Assembly (NCBI GenBank): GCA_949752795.1
Contig: CATKHW010000293.1
Location: forward strand, 620,001 to 684,000
DNA: 64,000 nt
DNA from: Hyperoodon ampullatus
Taxonomy: Eukaryota > Chordata > Mammalia > Artiodactyla > Ziphiidae
Direction of reading: 5' to 3'
Shown: positions 36,100 to 50,011 of the stretch, piece after piece
Position numbering within the stretch: the stretch's first letter is position 1
How the letters are laid out: each line of letters begins with the position of its first letter
Notes under the pieces: model-generated
Databases searched by the model: none
What the model was told of the DNA's origin: nothing
Seen by the model: only the letters and a program-made list of their open reading frames with translations
Program-made: the position numbers and the translations under genes

Positions 36100-37838
36100 C
36101 TGGGAAATTCTTTACAATTCCTTCAGGGTCTCTGATGAAAGCTAGAATGACCCTATCTACAACGACAGCTGGATGTGGCATAAGGAGGGACACTTGGGAC
36201 TGAGATGATTGGTGAGATTGGGTGAGCAAATGCATACCCTTTAAAGCAATAATGCATGGCACCCATTCCATGGGTCCAAACTCTCCAGGTTGAAGGGAAT
36301 ATTACTACAGCTATAACATGTGCGGGAAACCTAGGGAACGGACACAATGTGAATACGAAAGGTTTCTAAAACTCAACGCATAGTCCCTCTCCTGGTGCTC
36401 CGGTTTGACTTTCCTTCTGCTTTACTATCAACCTCCCAACTTGGAGAGACAGCCCCTTTAACCTCTTGGTTCGCACAGGTTGCCAATTTGGCAGAGGATG
36501 AAAGGGAAGAGGGAGAACCAATGAGAGAGTAGCTGTTAGGCATTTGGACGGGCACATATCACTGTAATTTCCCAGCAGGAAGAAGAATTAATCAAATTCT
36601 CAGCCACCCACCCGAAACCAGTATAGGTCCTGAACCAAAATTTTGGACTTGCGGTCAGCTCACCAAAAACGAGTTGAAAAATGGAGCTCAAGGGCACAGC
36701 AATTCACAAACTGGCCGAGTAATAAAGGACAACTATCGTCCAAAAATCTGTTGAGGGAAGGCAACGAGGCGGACTTGAAAGCGAGGCAGAATAGCAGGAA
36801 ACAGATTTCAAGAGGTACGTTGGAATCGCCTTTAAAGCACAGGAAGAGGGGCACAACTTCGACAATGATGCACTTGGCCAAAAAGGGCGTATGCATTTTC
36901 TCCTGAATATATTCAGGAGAAAACGCATACGCCCTTTTTGGCCAAGCAAGCAAGCGGGCAATGCAAATCTGCACTACAAAGAAGTATCACTTCCCACCGG
37001 TCAAAAGGGACATCCACAAAATGTGTAAGAACAAGAAAGGCAAGACAGGCCCTGGAGAACAGGGAGCCTTGTTATGCTGATGGGCGGGATGTAAATTGCC
37101 AACTGCCTCTCTGGAGGAGTGCATTCTGTTCCCTAAAACAAGTAAAGAACAGAGCTACAGAGCCAAGGGCACTACCAGTCTAGGGAATATACCTTGGGAA
37201 AACTGAAAATCAATAAGACAGAGCCACCCCAAAATTTAGGGCTGCACTGCATACAAGGACCTCAACTTGGATACACCTTAAGTATCCCAGAAAATATAAA
37301 CATGGTTCAAAAAATTGTGGTACTTACGTACGATGGAATATCCCTCAGCCATGAAATCAATGTCATAAGACCAGTAGCAGCAAAATGGGTGGATTCAGGT
37401 ATGATGATTCTAAGTGAAATAAGTCACACAGAAAAAGAAACTTATCATAAGATATCACTTATGAAGATCCTGTAAACATGGCTACACTTGAACTGAGTTA
37501 GGAAAGAGAACAGTGTCTCACATTTAGAAAACACTCTTATACCTGCTTAAGGGGGAAGGAGAGGTGGGGTGATGCATAAAACCAGAGTTTGATATAAGCA
37601 CAGGTACCGTTCCAAAAACCAACTATGGAATAGACAAGACCTACACCGTCCTCAGTGAAAGGGACTCAAAACCCCATATTTCCCGCAGAGGAAAATATCT
37701 TACTAGTAAGAATCTTAAAACCTATGTATTGATATGTCTCCGTAAGGGAATCAAGTGTGTCTAGACTGGCATAAACATGGCAGCGAGAATCAGCTCAAAC
37801 CCACTATAAAAAGGAATTTCAAAAACAAAACAAAAAAA
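36100..37838 (+). repeat. Satellite monomer M21
   Basis: Palindrome 36873-36946 has one mismatch. From 36520 on it is almost identical to P0 (AATTAATCAAATTC, CACCCGAAACC, GCTCAAGGGC, GGTATGATG), while its first 420 bases have private changes (AAGCTAGAATG near 36141, GGGTCCAAACTC, GACACAATGTG). Confidence 0.97.
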
Positions 37839-39577
37839 CTGGGAAATTCTTTACAATTCCTTCAGGGTCTCTGATGAAAGCTGGAATGACCCTATCTACA
37901 AAGACAGCTGGATGTGGCATAAGGAGGCACATTTGGGACTGAGACGATTGGTGAGATTTGGCGAGCAAATGCAGACCCTTTAAAGCAATAATGCATGGCA
38001 CCCATTCCATGGGTCCGAACTGTCCAGGTTGAAGGGAATATTACTACAGCTATAACATGTGCGGGAAACCTAGAGAACGGACACACTGTGAATACGAAAG
38101 GTTTCTAAAACTCAACGAATAGTCCCTCTCCTGGTGCTCCGGTTTGACTTTCCGTCTGCTTTACTATCAACCTCCCAACTTGGAGAGACAGCCCCTTTAA
38201 CCTCTTGGTTCGCACAGGTTGCCAATTTGGCAGAGGATGAAGGGGAAGAGGGAGAACCAATGAGAGAGTAGCTGTTAGGCATTTGGACGGGAACATATCA
38301 CTGTAATTTCCCAGCAGGAAGAAGAATTAACCAAATTCTCAGCCACCCACCGGGAACCAGTATAGGTCCTGAACCAAAATTTTGGACTTGCGGTCAGCTC
38401 ACCAAAAACGAGTTGAAAAATGGAGCTCAGGGGCACAGCAATTCACAAACTGGCCGAGTAATAAAGGACAACTATCGTCCAAAAATCTGTTGAGGGAAGG
38501 CAACGAGGCGGACTTGAAAGCGAGGCAGAATAGCAGGAAACAGATTTCAAGAGGTACGTTGGAATCGCCTTTAAAGCACAGGAAGAGGGGCACAACTTCG
38601 ACAATGATGCACTTGGCCAAAAAGGGCGTATGCGTTTTCTCCTGAATATATTCAGGAGAAAACGCATACGCCCTTTTTGGCCAAGCAAGCAAGCGGGCAT
38701 TGCAAATCTGTACTACAAAGAAGTATCACTTCCCACCGGTCAAAAGGGACATCCACAAAATGTGTAAGAACAAGAAAGGCAAGACAGGCCCTGGAGAACA
38801 GGGAGCCTTGTTATGCTGATGGGCGGGATGTAAATTGCCAACTGCCTCTCTGGAGGAGTGCATTCTGTTCCCTAAAACAAGTAAAGAACAGAGCTACAGA
38901 GCCAAGGGCACTACCAGTCTAGGGAATATACCTTGGGAAAACTGAAAATCAATAAGACAGAGCCACCCCAAAATTTAGGGCTGCACTGCGTACAAGGACC
39001 TCAACTTGGATACACCTTAAGTATCCCAGAAAATATAAACATGGTTCAAAAAATTGTGGTACTTACGTACGATGGAATATCCCTCAGCCATGAAATCAAT
39101 GTCATAAGACCAGTAGCAGCAAAATGGGTGGATTCAGGTACGATGATTCTAAGTGAAATAAGTCACACAGAAAAAGAAACTTATCATAAGATATCACTTA
39201 TGAAGATCCTGTAAACATGGCTACACTTGAACTGAGTTAGGAAAGAGAACAGTGTCTCACATTTAGAAAACACTCTTATACCTGCTTAAGGGGGAAGGAG
39301 AGGTGGGGTGATGCATAAAACCAGAGTTTGATATAAGCACAGGGACCGTTCCAAAAACCAACTATGGAATAGACAAGACCTACACCTTCCTCAGTGAAAG
39401 GGACTCAAAACCCCATATTTCCCGCAGAGGAATATATCTGACTAGTAACAATCTTAAAACCTATGTATTGATATGTCTCCGTATGGGAATCAAGTGTGTC
39501 TAGACTGGCATAAACATGGCAGCGAGAATCAGCTCAAACCCACTATAAAAAGGAATTTCAAAAACAAAACAAAAAAA
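37839..39577 (+). repeat. Satellite monomer M22
   Basis: The palindrome at 38612-38685 is perfect. It pairs with M1 (CTGTACTAC, CTGCGTACAAGG). GGGCATTGCAAATC near 38695 breaks the ATG of the ORF2-like segment and the octamer motif. CACAGGGACCG near 39339 differs from M1. Confidence 0.97.
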
Positions 39578-41316
39578 CTGGGAAATTCTTTACAATTCCT
39601 TCAGGGTCTCTGATGAAAGCTGGAATGACCCTATCTACAACGACAGCTGGATGTGGCATAAGGAGGGACACTTGGGACTGAGATGATTGGTGAGATTGGG
39701 TGAGCAAATGCATACCCTTTAAAGCAATAATTCATGGCACCCATTCCATGGGTCCGAACTCTCCAGGTTGAAGGGAATATTACTACAGCTATAACATGTG
39801 CGGGAAACCTAGGGAACGGACACACTGTGAATACGAAAGGTTTCTAAAACTCAACGCATAGTCCCTCTCCTGGTGCTCCGGTTTGACTTTCCTTCTGCTT
39901 TACTATCAACCTCCCAACATGGAGAGACAGCCCCTTTAACCTCTTGGTTCGCACAGGTTGCCAATTTGGCAGAGGATGAAAGGGAAGAGGGAGAACCAAT
40001 GAGAGAGTAGCTGTTAGGCATTTGGACGGGCACATATCACTGTAATTTCCCAGCAGGAAGAAGAATTAACCAAATTCTCAGCCACCCACCGGAAACCAGT
40101 ATAGGTCCTGAACCAAAATTTTGGACTTGCGGTCAGCTCACCAAAAACGAGTTGAAAAATGGAGCTCAGGGGCACAGCAATTCACAAACTGGCCGAGTAA
40201 TAAAGGACAACTATCGTCCAAAAATCTGTTGAGGGAAGGCAACGAGGCGGACTTGAAAGCGAGGCAGAATAGCAGGAAACAGATTTCAAGAGGTACGTTG
40301 GAATCGCCTTTAAAGCACAGGAAGAGGGGCACAACTTCGACAATGATGCACTTGGCCAAAAAGTGCGTATGCATTTTCTCCTGAATATATTCAGGAGAAA
40401 ACGCATACGCCCTTTTTGGCCAAGCAAGCAAGCGGGCAATGCAAATCTGCACTACAAAGAAGTATCACTTCCCACCGGTCAAAAGGGACATCCACAAAAT
40501 GTGTAAGAACAAGAAAGGCAAGACAGGCCCTGGAGAACAGGGAGCCTTGTTATGCTGATGGGCGGGATGTAAATTGCCAACTGCCTCTCTGGAGGAGTGC
40601 ATTCTGTTCCCTAAAACAAGTAAAGAACAGAGCTACAGAGCCAAGGGCACTACCAGTCTAGGGAATATACCTTGGGAAAACTGAAAATCAATAAGACAGA
40701 GCCACCCCAAAATTTAGGGCTGCACTGCATACAAGGACCTCAACTTGGATACACCTTAAGTATCCCAGAAAATATAAACATGGTTCAAAAAATTGTGGTA
40801 CTTACGTATGACGGAATATCCCTCAGCCATGAAATCAATGTCATAAGACCAGTAGCAGCAAAATGGGTGGATTCAGGTACGATGATTCTAAGTGAAATAA
40901 GTCACACAGAAAAAGAAACTTATCATAAGATATCACTTATGAAGATCCTGTAAACATGGCTACACTTGAACTGAGTTAGGAAAGAGAACAGTGTCTCACA
41001 TTTAGAAAACACTCTTATACCTGCTTAAGGGGGAAGGAGAGGTGGGGTGATGCATAAAACCAGAGTTTGATATAAGCACAGGTACCGTTCCAAAAACCAA
41101 CTATGGAATAGACAAGACCTACACCTTCCTCAGTGAAAGGGACTCAAAACCCCATATTTCCCGCAGAGGAATATATCTGACTAGTAACAATCTTAAAACC
41201 TATGTATTGATATGTCTCCGTATGGGAATCAAGTGTGTCTAGACTGGCATAAACATGGCAGCGAGAATCAGCTCAAACCCACTATAAAAAGGAATTTCAA
41301 AAACAAAACAAAAAAA
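39578..41316 (+). repeat. Satellite monomer M23
   Basis: Palindrome 40351-40424 has two mismatches (AAGTGCG, GCATTTT). CGTATGACGG near 40805 is shared with M2, but the palindrome allele is that of M3 and M24. Confidence 0.97.
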
Positions 41317-43055
41317 CTGGGAAATTCTTTACAATTCCTTCAGGGTCTCTGATGAAAGCTGGAATGACCCTATCTACAACGACAGCTGGATGTGGCATAA
41401 GGAGGGACACTTGGGACTGAGATGATTGGTGAGATTGGGTGAGCAAATGCATACCCTTTAAAGCAATAATTCATGGCCCCCATTCCATGGGTCCGAACTC
41501 TCCAGGTTGAAGGGAATATTACTACAGCTATAACATGTGCGGGAAACCTAGGGAACGGACACACTGTGAATACGAAAGGTTTCTAAAACTCAACGCATAG
41601 TCCCTCTCCTGGTGCTCCGGTTTGACTTTCCTTCTGCTTTACTATCAACCTCCCAACATGGAGAGACAGCCCCTTTAACCTCTTGGTTCGCACAGGTTGC
41701 CAATTTGGCAGAGGATGAAAGGGAAGAGGGAGAACCAATGAGAGAGTAGCTGTTAGGCATTTGGACGGGCACATATCACTGTAATTTCCCAGCAGGAAGA
41801 AGAATTAACCAAATTCTCAGCCACCCACCGGAAACCAGTATAGGTCCTGAACCAAAATTTTGGACTTGCGGTCAGCTCACCAAAAACGAGTTGAAAAATG
41901 GAGCTCAGGGGCACAGCAATTCACAAACTGGCCGAGTAATAAAGGACAACTATCGTCCAAAAATCTGTTGAGGGAAGGCAACGAGGCGGACTTGAAAGCG
42001 AGGCAGAATAGCAGGAAACAGATTTCAAGAGGTACGTTGGAATCGCCTTTAAAGCACAGGAAGAGGGGCACAACTTCGACAATGATGCACTTGGCCAAAA
42101 AGTGCGTATGCATTTTCTCCTGAATATATTCAGGAGAAAACGCATACGCCCTTTTTGGCCAAGCAAGCAAGCGGGCAATGCAAATCTGCACTACAAAGAA
42201 GTATCACTTCCCACCGGTCAAAAGGGACATCCACAAAATGTGTAAGAACAAGAAAGGCAAGACAGGCCCTGGAGAACAGGGAGCCTTGTTATGCTGATGG
42301 GCGGGATGTAAATTGCCAACTGCCTCTCTGGAGGAGTGCATTCTGTTCCCTAAAACAAGTAAAGAACAGAGCTACAGAGCCAAGGGCACTACCAGTCTAG
42401 GGAATATACCTTGGGAAAACTGAAAATCAATAAGACAGAGCCACCCCAAAATTTAGGGCTGCACTGCATACAAGGACCTCAACTTGGATACACCTTAAGT
42501 ATCCCAGAAAATATAAACATGGTTCAAAAAATTGTGGTACTTACGTACGATGGAATATCCCTCAGCCATGAAATCAATGTCATAAGACCAGTAGCAGCAA
42601 AATGGGTGGATTCAGGTACGATGATTCTAAGTGAAATAAGTCACACAGAAAAAGAAACTTATCATAAGATATCACTTATGAAGATCCTGTAAACATGGCT
42701 ACACTTGAACTGAGTTAGGAAAGAGAACAGTGTCTCACATTTAGAAAACACTCTTATACCTGCTTAAGGGGGAAGGAGAGGTGGGGTGATGCATAAAACC
42801 AGAGTTTGATATAAGCACAGGTACCGTTCCAAAAACCAACTATGGAATAGACAAGACCTACACCGTCCTCAGTGAAAGGGACTCAAAACCCCATATTTCC
42901 CGCAGAGGAAAATATCTTACTAGTAAGAATCTTAAAACCTATGTATTGATATGTCTCCGTAAGGGAATCAAGTGTGTCTAGACTGGCATAAACATGGCAG
43001 CGAGAATCAGCTCAAACCCACTATAAAAAGGAATTTCAAAAACAAAACAAAAAAA
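41317..43055 (+). repeat. Satellite monomer M24
   Basis: Palindrome 42090-42163 has two mismatches (AAGTGCG, GCATTTT). It pairs with M3. CATGGCCCCCATTCC near 41473 is private. Confidence 0.97.
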
Positions 43056-44794
43056 CTGGGAAATTCTTTACAATTCCTTCAGGGTCTCTGATGAAAGCTG
43101 GAATGACCCTATCTACAAAGACAGCTGGATGTGACATAAGGAGGCACATTTGGGACTGAGACGATTGGTGAGATTTGGCGAGCAAATGCAGACCCTTTAA
43201 AGCAATAATGCATGGCACCCATTCCATGGGTCCGAACTGTCCAGGTTGAAGGGAATATTACTACAGCTATAACATGTGCGGGAAACCTAGAGAACGGACA
43301 CACTGTGAATACGAAAGGTTTCTAAAACTCAACGAATAGTCCCTCTCCTGGTGCTCCGGTTTGACTTTCCGTCTGCTTTACTATCAACCTCCCAACTTGG
43401 AGAGACAGCCCCTTTAACCTCTTGGTTCGCACAGGTTGCCAATTTGGCAGAGGATGAAGGGGAAGAGGGAGAACCAATGAGAGAGTAGCTGTTAGGCATT
43501 TGGACGGGAACATATCACTGTAATTTCCCAGCAGGAAGAAGAATTAACCAAATTCTCAGCCACCCACCGGGAACCAGTATAGGTCCTGAACCAAAATTTT
43601 GGACTTGCGGTCAGCTCACCAAAAACGAGTTGAAAAATGGAGCTCAGGGGCACAGCAATTCACAAACTGGCCGAGTAATAAAGGACAACTATCGTCCAAA
43701 AATCTGTTGAGGGAAGGCAACGAGGCGGACTTGAAAGCGAGGCAGAATAGCAGGAAACAGATTTCAAGAGGTACGCTGGAATCGCCTTTAAAGCACAGGA
43801 AGAGGGGCACAACTTCGACAATGATGCACTTGGCCAAAAAGGGCGTATGCGTTTTCTCCTGAATATATTCAGGAGAAAACGCATACGCCCTTTTTGGCCA
43901 AGCAAGCAAGCGGGCAATGCAAATCTGCACTACAAAGAAGTATCACTTCCCACCGGTCAAAAGGGACATCCACAAAATGTGTAAGAACAAGAAAGGCAAG
44001 ACAGGCCCTGGAGAACAGGGAGCCTTGTTATGCTGATGGGCGGGATGTAAATTGCCAACTGCCTCTCTGGAGGAGTGCATTCTGTTCCCTAAAACAAGTA
44101 AAGAACAGAGCTACAGAGCCAAGGGCACTACCAGTCTAGGGAATATACCTTGGGAAAACTGAAAATCAATAAGACAGAGCCACCCCAAAATTTAGGGCTG
44201 CACTGCATACAAGGACCTCAACTTGGATACACCTTAAGTATCCCAGAAAATATAAACATGGTTCAAAAAATTGTGGTACTTACATACGATGGAATATCCC
44301 TCAGCCATGAAATCAATGTCATAAGACCAGTAGCAGCAAAATGGGTGGATTCAGGTAGGATGATTCTAAGTGAAATAAGTCACACAGAAAAAGAAACTTA
44401 TCATAAGATATCACTTATGAAGATCCTGTAAACATGGCTACACTTGAACTGAGTTAGGAAAGAGAACAGTGTCTCACATTTAGAAAACACTCTTATACCT
44501 GCTTAAGGGGGAAGGAGAGGTGGGGTGATGCATAAAACCAGAGTTTGATATAAGCACAGGTACCGTTCCAAAAACCAACTATGGAATAGACAAGACCTAC
44601 ACCGTCCTCAGTGAAAGGGACTCAAAACCCCATATTTCCCGCAGAGGAATATATCTGACTAGTAAGAATCTTAAAACCTATGTATTGATATGTCTCCGTA
44701 TGGGAATCAAGTGTGTCTAGACTGGCATAAACATGGCAGCGAGAATCAGCTCAAACCCACTATAAAAAGGAATTTCAAAAACAAAACAAAAAAA
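43056..44794 (+). repeat. Satellite monomer M25
   Basis: The palindrome at 43829-43902 is perfect. It pairs with M4 (GTACGCTGG, CTTACATACGATGG). GATGTGACATAAGG near 43129 and GGTAGGATG near 44355 are private. Confidence 0.97.
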
Positions 44795-46533
44795 CTGGGA
44801 AATTCTTTACAATTCCTTCAGGGTCTCTGATGAAAGCTGGAATGACCCTATCTACAACGACAGCTGGATGTGGCATAAGGAGGGACACTTGGGACTGAGA
44901 TGATTGGTGAGATTGGGTGAGCAAATGCAGACCCTTTAAAGCAATAATGCATGGCACCCATTCCATGGGTCTGAACTCTCCAGGTTGAAGGGAATATTAC
45001 TACAGCTATAACATGTGCGGGAAACCTAGGGAACGGACACACTGTGAATACGAAAGGTTTCTAAAACTCAACGCATAGTCCCTCTCCTGGTGCTCCGGTT
45101 TGACTTTCCGTCTGCTTTACTATCAACCTCCCAACTTGGAGAGACAGCCCCTTTAACCTCTTGGTTCGCACAGGTTGCCAATTTGGCAGAGGATGAAAGG
45201 GAAGAGGGAGAACCAATGAGAGAGTAGCTGTTAGGCATTTGGACGGGCACATATCACTGTAATTTCCCGGCAGGAAGAAGAATTAACCAAATTCTCAGCC
45301 ACCCACCGGAAACCAGTATAGGTCCTGAACCAAAATTTTGGACTTGCGGTCAGCTCACCAAAAACGAGTTGAAAAATGGAGCTCAGGGGCACAGCAATTC
45401 ACAAACTGGCCGAGTAATAAAGGACAACTATCGTCCAAAAATCTGTTGAGGGAAGGCAACGAGGCGGACTTGAAAGCGAGGCAGAATAGCAGGAAACAGA
45501 TTTCAAGAGGTACGTTGGAATCGCCTTTAAAGCACAGGAAGAGGGGCACAACTTCGACAATGATGCACTTGGCCAAAAAGGGCGTATGCGTTTTCTCCTG
45601 AATATATTCAGGAGAAAACGCATACGCCCTTTTTGGCCAAGCAAGCAAGCGGGCAATGCAAATCTGCACTACAAAGAAGTATCACTTCCCACCGGTCAAA
45701 AGGGACATCCACAAAATGTGTAAGAACAAGAAAGGCAAGACAGGCCCTGGAGAACAGGGAGCCTTGTTATGCTGATGGGCGGGATGTAAATTGCCAACTG
45801 CCTCTCTGGAGGAGTGCATTCTGTTCCCTAAAACAAGTAAAGAACAGAGCTACAGAGCCAAGGGCACTACCAGTCTAGGGAATATACCTTGGGAAAACTG
45901 AAAATCAATAAGACAGAGCCACCCCAAAATTTAGGGCTGCACTGCATACAAGGACCTCAACTTGGATACACCTTAAGTATCCCAGAAAATATAAACATGG
46001 TTCAAAAAATTGTGGTACTTACGTACGATGGAATATCCCTCAGCCATGAAATCAATGTCATAAGACCAGTAGCAGCAAAATGGGTGGATTCAGGTACGAT
46101 GATTCTAAGTGAAATAAGTCACACAGAAAAAGAAACTTATCATAAGATATCACTTATGAAGATCCTGTAAACATGGCTACACTTGAACTGAGTTAGGAAA
46201 GAGAACAGTGTCTCACATTTAGAAAACACTCTTATACCTGCTTAAGGGGGAAGGAGAGGTGGGGTGATGCATAAAACCAGAGTTTGATATAAGCACAGGG
46301 ACCGTTCCAAAAACCAACTATGGAATAGACAAGACCTACACCGTCCTCAGTGAAAGGGACTCAAAACCCCATATTTCCCGCAGAGGAAAATATCTTACTA
46401 GTAAGAATCTTAAAACCTATGTATTGATATGTCTCCGTAAGGGAATCAAGTGTGTCTAGACTGGCATAAACATGGCAGCGAGAATCAGCTCAAACCCACT
46501 ATAAAAAGGAATTTCAAAAAGAAAACAAAAAAA
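44795..46533 (+). repeat. Satellite monomer M26
   Basis: The palindrome at 45568-45641 is perfect. It pairs with M5, including CACAGGGACCG near 46294. The tail reads AAAAAGAAAAC near 46516. Confidence 0.97.
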
Positions 46534-48272
46534 CTGGGAAATTCTTTACAATTCCTTCAGGGTCTCTGATGAAAGCTGGAATGACCCTATCTACAAAGAC
46601 AGCTGGTTGTGGCATAAGGAGGGACATTTGGGACTGAGACGATTGGTGAGATTTGGCGAGCAAATGCAGACCCTTTAAAGCAATAATGCATGGCACCCAT
46701 TCCATGGGTCCGAACTGTCCAGGTTGAAGGGAATATTACTACAGCTATAACATGTGCGGGAAACCTAGAGAACGGACACACTGTGAATACGAAAGGTTTC
46801 TAAAACTCAACGAATAGTCCCTCTCCTGGTGCTCCGGTTTGACTTTCCGTCTGCTTTACTATCAACCTCCCAACTTGGAGAGACAGCCCCTTTAACCTCT
46901 TGGTTTGCACAGGTTGCCAATTTGGCAGAGGATGAAGGGGAAGAGGGAGAACCAATGAGAGAGTAGCTGTTAGGCATTTGGACGGGAACATATCACTGTA
47001 ATTTCCCAGCAGGAAGAAGAATTAACCAAATTCTCAGCCACCCACCGGAAACCAGTATAGGTCCTGAACCAAAATTTTGGACTTGCGGTCAGCTCACCAA
47101 AAACGAGTTGAAAAATGGAGCTCAGGGGCACAGCAATTCACAAACTGGCCGAGTAATAAAGGACAACTATCGTCCAAAAATCTGTTGAGGGAAGGCAACG
47201 AGGCGGACTTGAAAGCGAGGCAGAATATCAGGAAACAGATTTCAAGAGGTACGTTGGAATCGCCTTTAAAGCACAGGAAGAGGGGCACAACTTCGACAAT
47301 GATGCACTTGGCCAAAAAGGGCGTATGCGTTTTCTCCTGAATATATTCAGGAGAAAACGCATACGCCCTTTTTGGCCAAGCAAGCAAGCGGGCAATGCAA
47401 ATCTGCACTACAAAGAAGTATCACTTCCCACCGGTCAAAAGGGACATCCACAAAATGTGTAAGAACAAGAAAGGCAAGACAGGCCCTGGAGAACAGGGAG
47501 CCTTGTTATGCTGATGGGCGGGATGTAAATTGCCAACTGCCTCTCTGGAGGAGTGCATTCTGTTCCCTAAAACAAGTAAAGAACAGAGCTACAGAGCCAA
47601 GGGCACTACCAGTCTAGGGAATATACCTTGGGAAAACTGAAAATCAATAAGACAGAGCCACCCCAAAATTTAGGGCTGCACTGCATACAAGGACCTCAAC
47701 TTGGATACACCTTAAGTATCCCAGAAAATATAAACATGGTTCAAAAAATTGTGGTACTTACGTACGATGGAATATCCCTCAGCCATGAAATCAATGTCAT
47801 AAGACCAGTAGCAGCAAAATGGGTGGATTCAGGTACGATGATTCTAAGTGAAATAAGTCACACAGAAAAAGAAACTTATCATAAGATATCACTTATGAAG
47901 ATCCTGTAAACATGGCTACACTTGAACTGAGTTAGGAAAGAGAACAGTGTCTCACATTTAGAAAACACTCTTATACCTGCTTAAGGGGGAAGGAGAGGTG
48001 GGGTGATGCATAAAACCAGAGTTTGATATAAGCACAGGGACCGTTCCAAAAACCAACTATGGAATAGACAAGACCTACACCGTCCTCAGTGAAAGGGACT
48101 CAAAACCCCATATTTCCCGCAGAGGAAAATATCTTACTAGTAAGAATCTTAAAACCTATGTATTGATATGTCTCCGTAAGGGAATCAAGTGTGTCTAGAC
48201 TGGCATAAACATGGCAGCGAGAATCAGCTCAAACCCACTATAAAAAGGAATTTCAAAAACAAAACAAAAAAA
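46534..48272 (+). repeat. Satellite monomer M27
   Basis: The palindrome at 47307-47380 is perfect. It shares TTGGTTTGCAC near 46900 with M6 and M28. AGCTGGTTGTGG near 46601 and GAATATCAGG near 47223 are private. M27 and M28 together correspond to the single copy M6. Confidence 0.97.
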
Positions 48273-50011
48273 CTGGGAAATTCTTTACAATTCCTTCAGG
48301 GTCTCTGATGAAAGCTGGAATGACCCTATCTACAAAGACAGCTGGATGTGGCATAAGGAGGGACATTTGGGACTGAGACGATTGGTGAGATTTGGCGAGC
48401 AAATGCAGACCCTTTAAAGCAATAATGCATGGCACCCATTCCATGGGTCCGAACTGTCCAGGTTGAAGGGAATATTACTACAGCTATAACATGTGCGGGA
48501 AACCTAGAGAACGGACACACTGTGAATACGAAAGGTTTCTAAAACTCAACGAATAGTCCCTCTCCTGGTGCTCCGGTTTGACTTTCCGTCTGCTTTACTA
48601 TCAACCTCCCAACTTGGAGAGACAGCCCCTTTAACCTCTTGGTTTGCACAGGTTGCCAATTTGGCAGAGGATGAAGGGGAAGAGGGAGAACCAATGAGAG
48701 AGTAGCTGTTAGGCATTTGGACGGGAACATATCACTGTAATTTCCCAGCAGGAAGAAGAATTAACCAAATTCTCAGCCACCCACCGGAAACCAGTATAGG
48801 TCCTGAACCAAAATTTTGGACTTGCGGTCAGCTCACCAAAAACGAGTTGAAAAATGGAGCTCAGGGGCACAGCAATTCACAAACTGGCCGAGTAATAAAG
48901 GACAACTATCGTCCAAAAATCTGTTGAGGGAAGGCAACGAGGCGGACTTGAAAGCGAGGCAGAATAGCAGGAAACAGATTTCAAGAGGTACGTTGGAATC
49001 GCCTTTAAAGCACAGGAAGAGGGGCACAACTTCGACAATGATGCACTTGGCCAAAAAGGGCGTATGCGTTTTCTCCTGAATATATTCAGGAGAAAACGCA
49101 TACGCCCTTTTTGGCCAAGCAAGCAAGCGGGCAATGCAAATCTGCACTACAAAGAAGTATCACTTCCCACCGGTCAAAAGGGACATCCACAAAATGTGTA
49201 AGAACAAGAAAGGCAAGACAGGCCCTGGAGAACAGGGAGCCTTGTTATGCTGATGGGCGGGATGTAAATTGCCAACTGCCTCTCTGGAGGAGTGCATTCT
49301 GTTCCCTAAAACAAGTAAAGAACAGAGCTACAGAGCCAAGGGCACTACCAGTCTAGGGAATATACCTTGGGAAAACTGAAAATCAATAAGACAGAGCCAC
49401 CCCAAAATTTAGGGCTGCACTGCATACAAGGACCTCAACTTGGATACACCTTAAGTATCCCAGAAAATATAAACATGGTTCAAAAAATTGTGGTACTTAC
49501 GTACGATGGAATATCCCTCAGCCATGAAATCAATGTCATAAGACCAGTAGCAGCAAAATGGGTGGATTCAGGTACGATGATTCTAAGTGAAATAAGTCAC
49601 ACAGAAAAAGAAACTTATCATAAGATATCACTTATGAAGATCCTGTAAACATGGCTACACTTGAACTGAGTTAGGAAAGAGGACAGTGTCTCACATTTAG
49701 AAAACTCTCTTATACCTGCTTATGGGGGAAGGAGAGGTGGGGTGATGCATAAAACCAGAGTTTGATATAAGCACAGGGACCGTTCCAAAAACCAACTATG
49801 GAATAGACAAGACCTACACCGTCCTCAGTGAAAGGGACTCAAAACCCCATATTTCCCGCAGAGGAAAATATCTGACTAGTAAGAATCTTAAAATCTATGT
49901 ATTGATATGTCTCCGTAAGGGAATCAAGTGTGTCTAGACTGGCATAAACATGGCAGCGAGAATCAGCTCAAACCCACTATAAAAAGGAATTTCAAAAACA
50001 AAACAAAAAAA
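48273..50011 (+). repeat. Satellite monomer M28
   Basis: The palindrome at 49046-49119 is perfect. The 5' part resembles M27 (TTGGTTTGCAC near 48639). The last third has the M6 set (GAGGACAG at 49679, CTTATGGGGG near 49719, AAAATCTATG near 49890). Confidence 0.97.

Larger units (their letters stand above)
36520..50011 (+). repeat. Right copy of the large duplication (M21-M28, one extra monomer)
   Basis: Position 1 of the window corresponds to 36520. The block matches the left copy at rare markers, but one monomer has been added: both M27 and M28 have TTGGTTTGCAC like M6, and the 3' markers of M6 at 11421 appear at 49679, an offset of 38,258 (22 monomers). Single differences (for example the M2/M23 palindrome) show later change or conversion. 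Confidence 0.8.
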
